From positions 376,977,392 to 377,041,391 of the forward strand of contig NC_081415.1 of assembly GCF_030272615.1 (NCBI RefSeq): a stretch of DNA of 64,000 nucleotides. The letters are read 5' to 3'. Each line of letters opens with the position of its first letter. Within the stretch, counting starts at the first letter, position 1. A model generated the notes under the pieces. It was not told where the DNA came from, did no database searches, and worked only from the letters and a program-made list of their open reading frames with translations. The stretch is from Cryptomeria japonica. Taxonomy: Eukaryota > Streptophyta > Pinopsida > Cupressales > Cupressaceae. Positions 44,965-57,024 of this stretch are shown here, one piece after another. A program made the translations under genes and the position numbers.

Positions 44965-45747
44965 TGATGCAGGAGCATCCCCGGTTCTTGGCAATCTTGC
45001 ATCAACAAAAAATATTTCCTTTTTGTTTTGCTTTTTGTTTTGTGGTTTCAACATTTCATTCTGCATTTTCTGGCATTGGCTCACCAGATCTTGAGGAGTT
45101 GGATTTTGTTTGAGGACTTGATCATATACCTTATTCCTAAAGCGCAGAGCATTTGGATCATTTTCCGTTAAATTATTGCTATCGATTTCCGAGATAATTT
45201 TTCTGGTATCGGTTGCTTGGACCTATTTGCATTTGTGATCTACCGGATCCCTTCCATATCTTGCGGAGCCCTAAACGTTGATTCCGATGTTCCTTGGCGT
45301 GTAGCCAACCTTCCCTTTGATCTACACTTCATCCTTTGGATATTCTAGAGGAATTTATTTGGTGGAGGCCAACCTTATTGTTTTTACACGTTAGGTCTTA
45401 TTCTTTGACATTTGATCCTTTTGGGCCGATCAAATCCCCTTGGATCATATAAATCATTGTAATTGAGCATTAGAATGGAGAGATAAGTTAAGATATAGAA
45501 CATAGAAGATAGACCTTAAGATTTGAGGTCTCGATTGTGACCTATTCTGTAATTAAGCATGTTTTAGCAGGTTAGTGAGCTGGTTTCTGTAAGCCGGTTG
45601 TTATCAGTTGATTGCAAACAATTTTTCATGATATTTCATTCAGTTATGCATTGCCTCCATCATATCCTTGTGTCTTCATTGTTTTTACTCTTGTTAATCG
45701 GTCCAGATTGATCTCTTTGAGGTCCCTCCCAACTGGTGACTGCACCA
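44965..45747 (+). repeat. E6 5' LTR
   Basis: It begins TGATGCAGGAGCATCC and ends GACTGCACCA. It is preceded by AATTG. Confidence 0.92.
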
Positions 45748-45749
45748 AG

Positions 45750-45760
45750 TGGTATCAGAG
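45750..45760 (+). other. E6 primer-binding site
   Basis: TGGTATCAGAG lies two bases after the 5' LTR and is of the initiator-Met type. The twelfth base is T instead of C. Confidence 0.9.
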
Positions 45761-45857
45761 TGAGATTTCATTCCAGAGATTGCATTATCTTGAGAAATTT
45801 TGTTGTAGGGTGGCAGATTGTGGATCCGACTTGTAGCTATAGAGGACTAGCGTGAAG

Positions 45858-46646
45858 ATGGAGCGAAGAGGAAATAGGAATGGTGTTGCATGTGGGAATG
45901 CAGACCCTGCTGTGATGGAAATGTTGCGAGAAATTGCAACCTGGTTGGAAGCCATCGAGACAGCCCAGAGAAGAGGATGACATATTGAAGATGTGAGTGA
46001 AGATGAAGGAGAAGAAGAAGCCCCAACAGAACAAGTAAACCCACCGGTGATTGATTTAGATGAAGAGAGGTTTTTGAGGGTTTTGAGTAGGGTGAATACT
46101 AAACCTCATTTTACCCCACCGAAATATGATGGAAAGTTGGATTCAGATGAATTGATGGATTTTATCTCAGAGATGGAGAAATATTTTGATTTTGAGAACA
46201 TTGCAGAAGAAAGAAAGGTGAAATATGCTTGTACCCAGTTGAAAGCTCATGCATCTCTTTGGTGGGAGCATTTGCAGGTTGATAGATAGAGAAGAGGTAA
46301 AGAGAAGATCAAGACATCAGATCAGATGGTTGCTAAGTTGAAATCAAAATTTATGCCAGCTGATTATCAAGTGAATCTATTTCTGAAGTTGCAGAATTTG
46401 AGGTAAAAGGAATCTAGTGTGAATGAGTACACCAAAGCATTTTACAAGTTGAATATTATATCCAGACATGTTGATGATGAAGTTGAACAAGGTGCAAGAT
46501 ATTTGAATGGATTGTAGATGTCTATACAAGATGAACTCAGTTTGATCAAATTGCAGAGTGTTGGAGAAGCTTACCAGTATGCCCTAAAAGTAGAAGAGAA
46601 TCTGAATAAAAGACATGAGTAGAGACAAAGAGGGAGAGGTGGAAGG
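45858..46646 (+). pseudogene. gag: E6 gag, first part
   Basis: ATG 45858 opens the family frame (MERRGNRNG). The capsid block includes KYFDFENIAEE and LWWEHLQVDR at about 46250-46288, and YLNGL near 46505. Stops fall at 45978, 46287, 46404, 46515 and 46617, mostly where E1 or E5 has Gln or Arg. The gene is interrupted in its Gly/Arg-rich region by E7 at 46646, within GGAAGG, and resumes at 53251. Confidence 0.87.
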
Positions 46647-47455
46647 TGTTGGCATATGCACACTCTAATGAGACATTGTAGGTGATTGAAGGTTTTGTCA
46701 TTGATGGCAACCTTACAATCCTATGGCACCAACAAGGCTTTACACTACACCAACACTAACAAGATCAGACTCTACACCGACACTCAGACCACTGACACCG
46801 GCAGAGAAAGGAAGCATACCGGCACAGAGGCCGACAAGATTTTTGTTATATTGTATTTTGTTTATTATTGTAAAATATTTGTAAGCCAACTTGGCATCAT
46901 TGTAAAATGACTCTTATATAAGAGAGATCATTGTAGAACATTTAAAGGTAAGGAAGTAAGATAGAAGAACATTTTTAGGTGAAATAAGGTAGACCTATTA
47001 TGCGAATTATAGGTTAAGGGTTTATGTAAGAAGCAGAGCAGAAACCGGTACTAGATCTGGAATTATAGATGCTATTCTGAAGAAATACAAGATACTAGAT
47101 TTGTATAATCCATCATTGTAAGTCAGTGAGACTTCCCATTGAGTAGTGAGCTCTAAGCAGTTGGCCTTCCTGCATGTGGAGGCTCCTCTTGTAAGTAATA
47201 TTCTCTTATTGGCCAGTAAGTGAATATTGTGGGTCACAAATCCCACCAAGGTTTTTCCCATACCGGGTTTCCTCGTTTAATCATTGTGTTATGGTGTGTT
47301 TTTCATGTGGTTGTTTTTAATTTTGTTTATTGCATTATTTCTTGCATACTGGTACACTGTTATAATATGCTCTACATGTTTTAAGTTAAGAAATTCTATT
47401 CACCGGTTAGATACTGATTCACCCCCCCCTCTCAATATCTGTAGGAATCCTAACA
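46647..47455 (+). repeat. E7 5' LTR
   Basis: It begins TGTTGGCATATGCACAC and ends AATCCTAACA. It has CACCCCCCCCTCTCA near 47419, shared in style with E0 and E3, and TATATAAGAGAG near 46914 as a possible core promoter. Confidence 0.9.
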
Positions 47456-47457
47456 AT

Positions 47458-47470
47458 TTGTGTTAGAGCC
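47458..47470 (+). other. E7 degenerate primer-binding site
   Basis: TTGTGTTAGAGCC follows the LTR. It matches TGGTATCAGAGCC at most positions when aligned from its 3' end, so it is probably a decayed initiator-Met site. Confidence 0.5.
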
Positions 47471-47499
47471 TAGTCCTCTATTTTCAGAAGCCTAATAGC

Positions 47500-48674
47500 T
47501 TGAGGAAGATCTTGACACTGGTAGATATGGAAAATCTGATGAAGCAACTAGAAGCAGCTCTTTCAGACTATGATATAGAAAAACTAAAAAATATCAAACG
47601 AGAAGATGATCTAAAGGCAGCTCAGGATATCATTCAAGCACTTCAAGCAAATATTACCATTTCAAGAAACAAGAGAAGAGAACTTTGTGAAAAGATGCAA
47701 AATGAGAATGATGAAAAGGAATCTTTTAATGATATGATAAACAAGCTGAAACAAGAGAACATGACAACAAAAAATGAGATGCAGGATATGACTATGAGAT
47801 TTTGTAAAGAAATTGAAGATAGAAAGAAGAATGAAGAAGATTTGACTAGAAGACTAAGTGATGCTGTAAATGAAAACACAAGACTTTGCTATGAAAATGA
47901 TTTATTGAAGACAGATCTGATGCACACTTAGAATGACTCCAATGAACTGATGAGGCAGAAAGAAGTCTTAGAAAGAGAACTAGATACTGCAAATCAACAT
48001 AAAGAAAAATTCAAGAAAAGCTCAGGGGAACTTGGTAAAATCAAAAACCTAAAGGTGACACTTCTGGAATTGGCTTTGAAGTTGGTGAAAGCTCTGGTAC
48101 TGCAAACACACAGGATCATGGCAAACCGGTAAGGCAACCTAATGCTTATAAATTCAATGGAAAATGCTTTAACTGTAATAAGTATGGTCATAGAGCAAAT
48201 GAATGTAGATCTAGAAACTATCAGAATATCAACACACCCACCGGTCAATGTTCAAAATGCAACAAAGTTGGTTACAACTCTGAAAATTGTAGAATGAATG
48301 TGAGATGTTATGTTTGTGGAAGATTTGGACACCTATGTTATCAATGTAGAACACAAACCGACATAGGCTATGGCAAAGCTATTCAGAAGAATAATGTGAC
48401 TTGTTATGCATGTAACAAAATTGGACATATTGTAAAATTCTGTAGAAGCAAAGGATCACCGATAGACAACAAAAGTTCTAGCTTGAAAGGTAAAGAAAAA
48501 ATTGAAGAGGTTAAGCAAGAATTCTCAAAACAATGGATTAGTAAAGCTGATCTAAATGTTGGGAATACTCCTCCACCGGTAGAACCAATCAACACTCCAC
48601 CGACAGAACATAGTATTACTTCATCGACAGAATAGAGTAGTGCTCCACCGACAGGAAGTTCTTCATCAATTTGA
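47500..48674 (+). pseudogene. E7 ORF A: coiled-coil gag-like protein with four CCHC knuckles
   Basis: The first 200 codons (47500-48060, one stop at 47929) are heptad-like and rich in Lys, Glu and Asn, typical of a long coiled coil (for example EAALSDYDIEKLKNIKRED). A shift near 48050 moves the frame, after which four knuckles follow. Knuckle 1, CFNCNKYGHRANEC, is at about 48165-48206. Knuckle 2, CSKCNKVGYNSENC, has its His replaced by Tyr. Knuckle 3 is CYVCGRFGHLCYQC and knuckle 4 is CYACNKIGHIVKFC near 48402-48443. The end is Pro/Thr/Ser-rich with PP(T/V)E motifs and stops at 48674. Four knuckles is more than the usual one in copia gag. It would bind the element RNA. A capsid domain is not recognisable. 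Confidence 0.7.
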
Positions 48675-48967
48675 AGAAATTTTCTTTGAGGGTTTGGCAA
48701 TCTAAGGACACACATGCAATTATTCCCTCGGTTAGAGATGAGAAGTTGGAAATTACTTCTATATCGGCAAACAATGTTAAGTGACTACTTAACCAACATA
48801 CATTAAATGTGGTAGATGGCAAATAAACATTATAAATTTATGGTTTTGGTTCCATTTCACTTCACCGAGATTTCAAACATTCGAAGAGTGCTAAGGGATT
48901 TCGAGCAAAGAGGCAAGAACACTTCAAGCGATCAATTCACCCTAAGGCAGAAAAGGTATTTATCATC

Positions 48968-51900
48968 ATGGCATCCACCTCTGCACTTGAATATATAGCA
49001 AACCCTACTGTAGTTGAGGTTATAAAACGCCCTAGGCCCATATTTCAACTAGTTCCCGAGGTAGCAAAGAAAGATGACACTGTAGGTGCTTTTTCTCAAA
49101 TTCCAAAAGGAGTTGTTTATGCTAAAGACCCTAGAATTTACATCCATTGCAACATAGAAGAATTAGGAGATGAAGAGATCAAAACAATGTATAAATCTGT
49201 CATATGTGATAATTCCATAAATGTAAAATCGAAACATAAAATCATTGAAACCCTAGGATTATTGAAATCCTCTGCATTCTTGAATTTCCCAAGGATGTGA
49301 TTAGGATAGTCTTAAGCAGGGTACATGGTGAATTTTTTTGGTTAGATGTAATTCACAAAATTACCAAGGAAGCTGTGAAAGCTGTCACGGGGTTACCTTC
49401 CACCGGTAAAAGACCAGACAAGACTAAGAAGGTCTCAAATGACCTAGTAACTAAACTAACTGGTGCAACATCAGAAGAAGGTCCTTGAGGGTAAATGATG
49501 TAACATATATAAATGTGAGATTTGTTAGCATGATTTTAGGGTATAAAGCTACTCATGCAAATAGACTCAACTTAGTTTCAAGTTTATGCATTAAGAGTGC
49601 TTATGACATGATTACATACAATGTGAAAATTGACATATGTGAATGGTTAAAAGATGAGTTAATTGACAACTTAGGCAAGATAAAGAAAGATAAGAAAGGA
49701 ACTTTTAGGTTTGGTAATTTTCTTGTATGCTTGATGCTACACATAACCAAACAGGTTCCCAGTATAGGCTATAAAGAACTTGGATTTGATATATCGGTAG
49801 GAAAACAGTTAACATGACTATTGAATAACATGGGTGAAGACAAGGAAAAGAACATTGATGACTACTTTCAAGTACTTAATGCCAAAATGAAGAAGAGAAT
49901 CAGATTATCACAGAAGATTGTTGAAAAATACAAAGATGATATATGTTTTGTAATAAAAAAGGATGAGATCTAGATGGAAGCAATCATCCCAAGAACAATC
50001 TGGGTAACATAGATGGGTTATGAGACTGATGATCATATAATTGAAACTTATGCTAAAGCACTTCTGGAAGCACCAAATGAACCAAAGGAAGAAGTATTTG
50101 GTAGTGCTGAGACCATAGAAAGTCAAATTCAATCTAAGAGAGTGAAAACAGTTGAAGCAGTTGTGATAAGAGGCTCTAGATAGGCTAAGGCTATTAAAGA
50201 AGATGTATTGAAACAAACCGGTATCACTGAGGATGAGTTAGGAACTCTACAGCCCGAAAATCACCTATCACCAGTAGCTAATTCTTTGGAGAATGACATG
50301 CTTGCAAATTTCAAAAGAGTTTTAAGGAAAAGAGATCCTTCACCAGCAACCACACCCTCACCTAGGAGAACTAGACAGAAACAACAAGCAGTGAGATCTC
50401 CGGTTAGAAAGACTACACCAAAGAAGAAATTGACACCAAAGAAGAAGAAGAAAAAACAAAACAAGGCCCCTCTTGACATATTGCTAAATGAAATTACAGA
50501 GGAAGGGAAACTAAAGAATATAAAGAAATTGTATGACATTCTAACAACAAATGAAAAAGAACAAGTGGAAAATAGTGTTATTTTGCACATGGACATGTAT
50601 AAGAAATTTTTGATGGAAGTGATAGATGAAGTACCAGATGAACTGTTCAAAAGACTGGAAGTAAGAAGACAAGTTGTTATAGAGCTTGATAAGAAAATCA
50701 AAATTGAAAAGTTACTAGCTGTTTACCTAGTAAACTCACCTAAGGAGATAGATGATTTAATTGCAGAAGCCAACCGGTCAGCATTCTCTACTGCACACCA
50801 GCATATTGCTTTAATGGTTGGAAGAGTTAATGAGGTAACTGAAGAAACAATAAATGCATGGGATATATTCCTAGTTTAAAAAGAAAAATAGGAAGAGTAC
50901 ATGAGCCACAAACCTATAAAGGTGAAGGACAAGGACAAGGGTAAAGGAAAAGTTGGTGGACCTCCTAGTATCAAAGTAAAATACAACTTACCCCCACCTC
51001 CTTTGATTACATCACCGGTAACAACAAATATAGAAGATCAATCAAAAGTTGAAAGTATGAATATAGATGATATAAATCCTAATCCTAAAGTCTTATACAC
51101 ATTAGATGTTGATACACAAAAGATCAACATTGTGGTAGATAAATATACAACTGGTAAGACAGACATGGCTAGTGAGCCACTGGTAATTGAGCAAAATGAT
51201 CAAACACAAGAGAAACTGGCAGATGATAACATAGGACAAAAGACATAGATAGAGAAACATGAAGAGAAAAAGGCTCTGAAACATGTATAGGAACAAATTC
51301 ATGAAGAAACAGTACAACCGGCAATAGGAGAAGTACAAAAGCCATTTCTTAAGGAAATGTAAACACAAACAAACCTACCGGAGGTCACAACAAGCTTGGT
51401 TACTTCCTCCACCGACGGAGTTCAAAATGTTAGTTCATCATTAATAGGCTATAAATCAACTAATATAACTGAAGTACTCTTAGATTCAATCAAAAGGATA
51501 ACAGATTGTAGTTCACAAGCTTATAAAGCTATAGATGACACAATTCCAATTTTGAAAAGGCTAGCTCCTAACTGCAATATAGACAATAAAGATTCATTAA
51601 GTCAAATTGACATTTTGTCCAAGTACATCACTGAGAAAACAGTGACAATTGAGCACATAAAGGAAGAGGCATTAAAGGATAAGATGGAACTTGAAAAGCA
51701 AAAATTATTTGAAAATCAGATAAAGAAGTGTACAAGGGAATTCGACATACTTCTACTGGAACTATGCAACTTATTAAAGGAATTTAAAACTCTGTATAAA
51801 TATAATTGCAAAACAAACTTTTTGACAATAGACATAGATAAGAAGATGAGCAAGGTACAAGATGAAATCAATAAACTTGCAGACAATTTTGTTAACTCAC

Positions 51901-52229
51901 CTGATACATTATCAGTTTTAGAACAGAAGATAACAGGTTTTGAGGAAGAGTTACTTAAGCTAGGAAGAGAAAAGGAGAGAATAGTGGATAAGGCAAATAA
52001 TTTGAGACTAAGACTGAGTCCAAGATTGGACTATCTAGCATTCATGCGGAAGGAAATATTTGAGGCACTTATATAGGGACAAAGAACACCGACAGAGCAT
52101 ATGCAACACCTCACCGGTACAGTTCAAAGAATAGAGACAACAATAAGAGATAGTAAGAAGTTTATGGAGAGTATAAACTTGATTTTGGCGGATCTATTTC
52201 AAATTGTAACTACACAGTTACAAGGTTGA
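48968..52229 (+). pseudogene. E7 ORF B: large protein of unknown function
   Basis: ATG 48968 (MASTSALEYIANP) starts coding that runs through shifts near 49290 and 49480 and then stays in one frame to TGA 52227-52229, about 1,085 codons. Internal stops (49815, 49971, 50001, 50181, 50877, 50892, 51246, 51288, 51360, 52074) mostly fit C-to-T or G-to-A change at Gln or Trp codons. Parts in order: a globular alpha/beta-like domain (about 1-390) with ITKEAVKAVTGLPSTGKRPD and SAYDMITYNVKIDICEWLKD; a Lys/Pro-rich linker (TPKKKLTPKKKKKKQNKAP, about 50410-50465) that could be a nuclear signal; a helical domain to 50870; a low-complexity linker; and a C-terminal coiled coil (51480-52220). I recognise no enzyme motif. 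It may be a captured gene or a lineage-specific retroelement protein. Confidence 0.65.
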
Positions 52230-52432
52230 GTGAGACTACAAATCTACTAACATCTTGGAAACCTTTGTCATTGATGCCAAAGGGGGAGTAGTAGTATGAG
52301 AAAATAACCGGCATAAGACTTATCTACTCAGGGGGAGCTCTTATATTTTTGGTAATATATTTTTGGAAACATTTTTGGATTACAGTTTTGGATACACTTT
52401 TGAATTTTCTCATGAGTGTTGCCATCAATACC

Positions 52433-52443
52433 AAAGGGGGAGA
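52433..52443 (+). other. E7 polypurine tract
   Basis: AAAGGGGGAGA follows GCCATCAATACC and runs into the 3' LTR. The whole context is shared with E3 (27491-27512). Confidence 0.85.
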
Positions 52444-52444
52444 T

Positions 52445-53250
52445 TGTTGGCATATGCACACTCCAATGAGACATTGTAGGTGATTGAAGGTTTTGTCATT
52501 GATGGCAACCTTACAATCCTATGGCACTAACAAGGCTTTACACTACATCGGCACTAACAAGATCAGACTCTACACTGGCACTTAGACCACCGACACCAAC
52601 AAAGAAAGGAAGCATATCGACACAGAGGATGACATGATTTTTGTTATATTGTATTTTGTTTATTATTGTAAAATCTTTGTAAGCCGACTTGGCATCATTG
52701 TAAAATGACTCTTATATAAGAGAGATCATTGTAGAACATTTAAAGCTAAGGAAGCAAGATAGAACATTTTTAGGCGAAATAAGGCAGACGTATTATGCGA
52801 ATTATAGGTTAAGGGTTTATGTAAGAAGTAGAGAAGAAACCGATACTGGATCTGGCATTATAGATGCTATTCTGAAGCAGTACAAGATATTGGATTTGTA
52901 TAATCCATCATTGTAAGTCAGTGAGACTTCCCATTGAGTAGTGAGCTCTAGGGAGTTGGCCTTCTAGCATGTGCAGCCCCCTCTTGTAAGTAATATTCTC
53001 TTATTGGCCAGTAAGTGAATATTGTGGGTCACAAATCCCACTGAGGTTTTTCCCATACCGGGTTTCCTCGTTAAATCATTGTGTTATGGTGTGTTTTTCA
53101 TGTGGTTGTTTTTAATTTTGTTTATTGCATTATTTCTTGCATACCGGTACACTATTATAATATGCTCTACATGATTTAAGTTAAGAAATTCTATTCACTG
53201 GTTAGATACTGATTCACCCCCCCCTCTCAGTATCTATGGGAATCCTAACA
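52445..53250 (+). repeat. E7 3' LTR
   Basis: It begins TGTTGGCATATGCACAC and ends AATCCTAACA, followed by GAATG and resumed E6 gag. Confidence 0.9.
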
Positions 53251-53972
53251 GAATGTTTTCCAAAGGAAGAGGATATATCAGAGGTAGAGGAACCTTCACA
53301 GATCAAAAAAAGGACAAGGATGTGAGCAAAGAAGGTAATTCATACCGAAAGGATGATAGAAATTTATACCAGAGGAGAGAACCAGATGGCTACTAGAATG
53401 AGAATTTTGGAAAAGATGACAGAAGACAAGACAAGAGGGTGTTTAGAGGAACTTTCTATAAATGTGGAGGAGAAGGAAATCGTTCTTTTGAATGTAAGAA
53501 GACAAAGAATACTGGAAGAATAACAGTGGTCGAAGAAAGCCCCACCAGATCAGCTAATAAACTAGAAGATGTAGAACTATTGATGATGAGGAGAGCTTTG
53601 TGTCATACCATAGGAGATGAAGAGCCCTTGCAGAGGAACAATTTGTTCAAGACCAGATGTAAGGTATCTAGTAGGTGATGTAAAGTTGTTATTGATAGTG
53701 GTAGCTCAAAAAATCTTGTTTGAGAAGAGATGGTGAATAATTTTAATTTGGAAAGATTGAAACACACTAAGCGTTATTAGATAGCATGGATTCAAGATGA
53801 TCATAAGTTATTGGTAAGTGAGCAATGTTTGGTGAAATTAAAAATTGAGAATTATCATGATGAAGTCTTGTGTGATATTATGCCTATGGATATTTGTCAC
53901 ATTTTTTTGGGTAGACCTTGACATTTTGATAGACAGGAAATACATGATGGGAGAAAGAATACATACACTATT
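53251..53972 (+). pseudogene. gag-pol: E6 gag end (zinc knuckle) and protease
   Basis: Gag resumes with a Gly/Arg-rich stretch, then the knuckle YKCGGEGNRSFECKK at about 53457-53501, where the zinc-binding His is Asn. Protease follows with KVVIDSGSS (about 53682-53708), then a stop, and a C-terminal part near 53900 reading HIFLGRP. Stops near 53400, 53676, 53722, 53780 and 53920 break it. The frame is the same as gag upstream of E7 and RT downstream. Confidence 0.83.
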
Positions 53973-55181
53973 ATGGCCAATGGGATGAAGCAAATCTTGT
54001 TTCCCTTAGAGGAGCCTTTGAAGAGTGAATTCTATACGAATGCTAGAATCTGTTTGGTGGATGGAAGGAAATTCTTGGATGGAATGAGACATGAGAATAT
54101 GTGTTTTTCCTTAGTTCCTAAGAAGACTGAGAACCTGGGGCATGAAGAAGTACAACCGGAAGAGATAAAAGAGTTGCTGACAGAGTATGAAGACATCATT
54201 TCAGATAATGTGTTTGATGGATTACCACCTATGAGAAGTATTAGTGATTGCATGGACTTGATTCCTGGAGATAGTTTGCCTAACAAAGCTGCACACCAGA
54301 TGACACCAACAAAGAATGAAGAGTTGAATAGACAAGTGCAGGAGTTGTTGAAGAAAGGTTTGATAAGAGAAAGTCTGAGTCCTTGTGCAGTACCAGCAAT
54401 ATTAGCACCTAAGAAGAATGGAGAATGGAGGATGTGTATCAATTCCAAAGCAATAAACAAGATCACAGTGAAATACCGGGTTCCATTACCTAGGACGGAT
54501 AACATAATGGACTATTTGAGTGGAGCCAAATACTTTACAAAGATAGACTTGAAGAGTGGATATCATCAGATCCAGATCAAAGAAGGAGATGAGTGGAAGA
54601 CAACATTCAAGACAAATGAAGGATTGTATGAGTGGTTGGTGATGCCTTTTGGATTAACTAATGCACCGAGTAATTTCATGAGGTTGATGAATGAGGTATT
54701 GAAGCAATACTTGGGTAAGTTTTTTATTGTATATTTCGATGACATTTTTATTTTTAGTAAGACAAAAGAGGAGCATTTGTTGCATTTAAGACAAGTTTTG
54801 CAAAGGTTGAGAGAAGAAAAGTTGCTGATAAACCTTAAGAAGTGTACTTTCATGAAGGAAGAGTTAGTCTATTTGGGATTTATGATATCTAAGGATGGTT
54901 TGAAGATGGACCCTGAGAAAGTAAAAGCAATTGTTGAATGGCCTACACTGGAAAGCATTGGAGAGGTAAGATCATTTCATGGATTGGCTAGTTTCTACCA
55001 AAAGTTTATCAGAAATTTCAGTTCGGTTTGTAACCCTATGATAGAGACAATGAGGGGAGATAGGAAGGAATTCAAGTGGACCACCAGAGTAAACAAAAGT
55101 TTTGAATCGCTGAAGCAGAAAGTGACTGAGCAGCCTGTGTTAGCTTTACCGGATTTCAACAAAGTATTTCAAGTGGATTAA
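53973..55181 (+). pseudogene. pol: E6 reverse transcriptase, longest open stretch of the family
   Basis: A 402-codon open frame contains a nearly complete chromovirus [54 protein letters not shown] (catalytic Asp) near 54535, [20 protein letters not shown], and the catalytic box YFDDIFIFSK at about 54733 (YLDD in E1 and E5; a Leu-to-Phe change). The thumb and connection follow, with LVYLGFMI, MDPEKVKAIVEWP and [18 protein letters not shown]. It ends at TAA 55179, inside the first RNase H motif FQVD. It still lacks its own start, because gag and protease upstream are broken. Confidence 0.88.
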
Positions 55182-56992
55182 GATGCAAGTGGAATTGCAA
55201 TTGGAGCTGTATTGAGTCAGGAATGGAAAGTAGTAGCTTATTTCAGTGAGAAATTGAATGATGTCAGGAGGAGGTATCCGGTGTATTATCAAGAATTTTA
55301 TGCCATAGTTCAAGCTTTGAAGAAGTGGAAACATTACCTGTTGCCCAAGGAGTTTGTGTTGTATACGGATCATCAAAATTTCTAGTATTTGAAATGTCAG
55401 AGTAAGTTGAACCAGAGACATATGAGATGTGTAGATTTTTTACAAAGTTACACCTTTCTGTTGAAGCATAGAAGTGGGAAATCTAACAAAGTTGCTGATG
55501 CCTTGTGTAGAAGAAGGAATTTGTTGACAAAGATGAGAGTGACGATATTAGGATTTGAGGAGTTGAATAACTTGTATGATGATGACCTGAATTTTGCATA
55601 AAATTGAAGAGCATGTAGAGTACTGGTTATAGTAGATAGAAGCAAGTGGTTGGAATAATTCATTCAGGATGGGATGTTGTTCAGAGGAGTTTAGTTGTGC
55701 ATACCTAAGAGCTCTATGATGGAGAATCTGATAAAGGAGAAACAAAGTAGAGAATTAGCCAGACACTTTGGTGTTGATAAAACAATAGCATCGATGAGTG
55801 AGCATTACTGTTGGGCCCAGATTCATAAGGATGTTAGGAAATATGTGCAAAGTTATAGAGTTTGTCAAGTTGCAAAGGGTAGTAGTCAGAATGTGGGATT
55901 GTATAAACCTTTGACAGTACTGAAGAGACCTTGGGAAGATATAAGCATGGATTTCATACTTGGATTTCCTAAAACAAAGAGAGGTGATGACTCCATATTT
56001 TTGGTAGTGGATAGATTCTCAAAGATGGATCATTTCATACCTTGTAAGAATACATCAAATGCAGTGCATATAGCTGACCTATTTTTCAAGGAAGTGGTGA
56101 GATTGGATTGATTACTTGAGAGCATAGTTTTAGACAGAGATACTAAGTTTGTTGGTTATTTTTGGAGAACACTTTGGAAGAAGATGAAGATAGATTTGAA
56201 GTTCAGTTCTACTTTTCACCCATAGTCTGATGGACAAAAAAAAGTAGTTAACTGGAGCTTGGGAAATTTGTTAAGATGCTTAATTGGAGACAAACCAGAA
56301 GTTGGAATTTGATTCTTTCACAAGCAAACTTTGCCTACAATAATTCAATAAACAAGAGTACTGGAAGGACACCTTTTGAGATTGTTACTGGAGCACACCC
56401 CAGAGGTATATAAAAATTAAGAGATATCAGCAGTGAAGACGGGAGAAGTTTAGAAGAAGAAGAATTTGCAGATCACATAAAGGACTTACATATTCAAGTT
56501 AAGCAACATTTGGAGGACATGAACAACAATTATAAGGAGAGAGTAGATGAGAAGAGGAGATATAAGGAATTTGAAGTTGGTGATGAATTCATGGTGTATC
56601 TAAGAAAAGAAAGATTCTCGATTGGAACTTATAACAAGTTGCAGATGAGGAAGTTTGGACCTTGCAAGATTTTGAGAAAGTTTAGTTCTTAAAATGAAGT
56701 GGAGTTACCAGATAGTCTGAGTATTTCACTTGTATTTAACATTGTAAACCTACATCAGTATCATGATCTAGAATTTAGTGAGGATAGTATTGTAGAATTG
56801 GAGAAACAGATGCCCTGGAAGGAATCAGATCAGATTGAAGACATTTTGAATAGTAGGATTGGGTGTATTACCTAGAGTAGTCAGTATAAGGAGTATCTTG
56901 TAAAGTGGAAGGGCAGATGAGTTGAAGATTCATCTTGGATTTCTTAGGAAGAGGTAGACCTCCTTGGTTTTCCTCTGACCCTAGCAAAGTGA
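55182..56992 (+). pseudogene. pol: E6 RNase H, integrase and chromodomain
   Basis: RNase H has [29 protein letters not shown] and LYTDHQNF. The integrase zinc module has ELARHFGVDKT and VCQVAKGSSQNVGLY. The DDE core has [18 protein letters not shown] and [18 protein letters not shown]; near the third acidic site the sequence reads KKVVNWS, so the Glu is lost as in E1. A frameshift near 56300 precedes FAYNN and TPFEIVTGAHPRG. The C-terminus has EFEVGDEFMVYLRKERF and KLQMRKFGPCKIL, then the chromodomain near 56835-56945 (EDILNSR, then YKEYLVKWKGR, then VEDSSWIS) with stops at Trp or Gln-like positions. The pol stop TGA is at 56990-56992. Confidence 0.86.
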
Positions 56993-57004
56993 GAGACTCA
57001 CTTT
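56986..57004 (+). other. Palindrome at pol stop / 3' LTR of E6
   Basis: AAAGTGAG-AGA-CTCACTTT, with the pol stop TGA inside the left arm. It is conserved with E1 and E5. Confidence 0.65.
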
Positions 57005-57024
57005 TTTCAACAACCCCGGATGTC

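Larger units (their letters stand above)
46647..53250 (+). mobile_element. E7: non-autonomous copia-like element with a large unknown ORF
   Basis: LTRs of 809 and 806 bases (TGTTGG...CCTAACA), flanks GAAGG and GAATG, a damaged Met-type primer site and a copia-style polypurine tract AAAGGGGGAGA. The interior is 5.0 kb. It encodes a coiled-coil protein with four zinc knuckles and then a protein of over 1000 codons that I do not recognise. There is no protease, integrase, RT or RNase H. By eye the LTRs differ by about 5 percent. It lies in E6 gag. Confidence 0.88.

Noticed and set aside
50261-50701. 146-codon minus-strand ORF, Ser/Phe-rich
   Set aside because: It is the shadow of the Lys-rich ORF B of E7 on the plus strand.
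54032-54505. 157-codon minus-strand ORF
   Set aside because: It is the shadow of the E6 reverse transcriptase frame.
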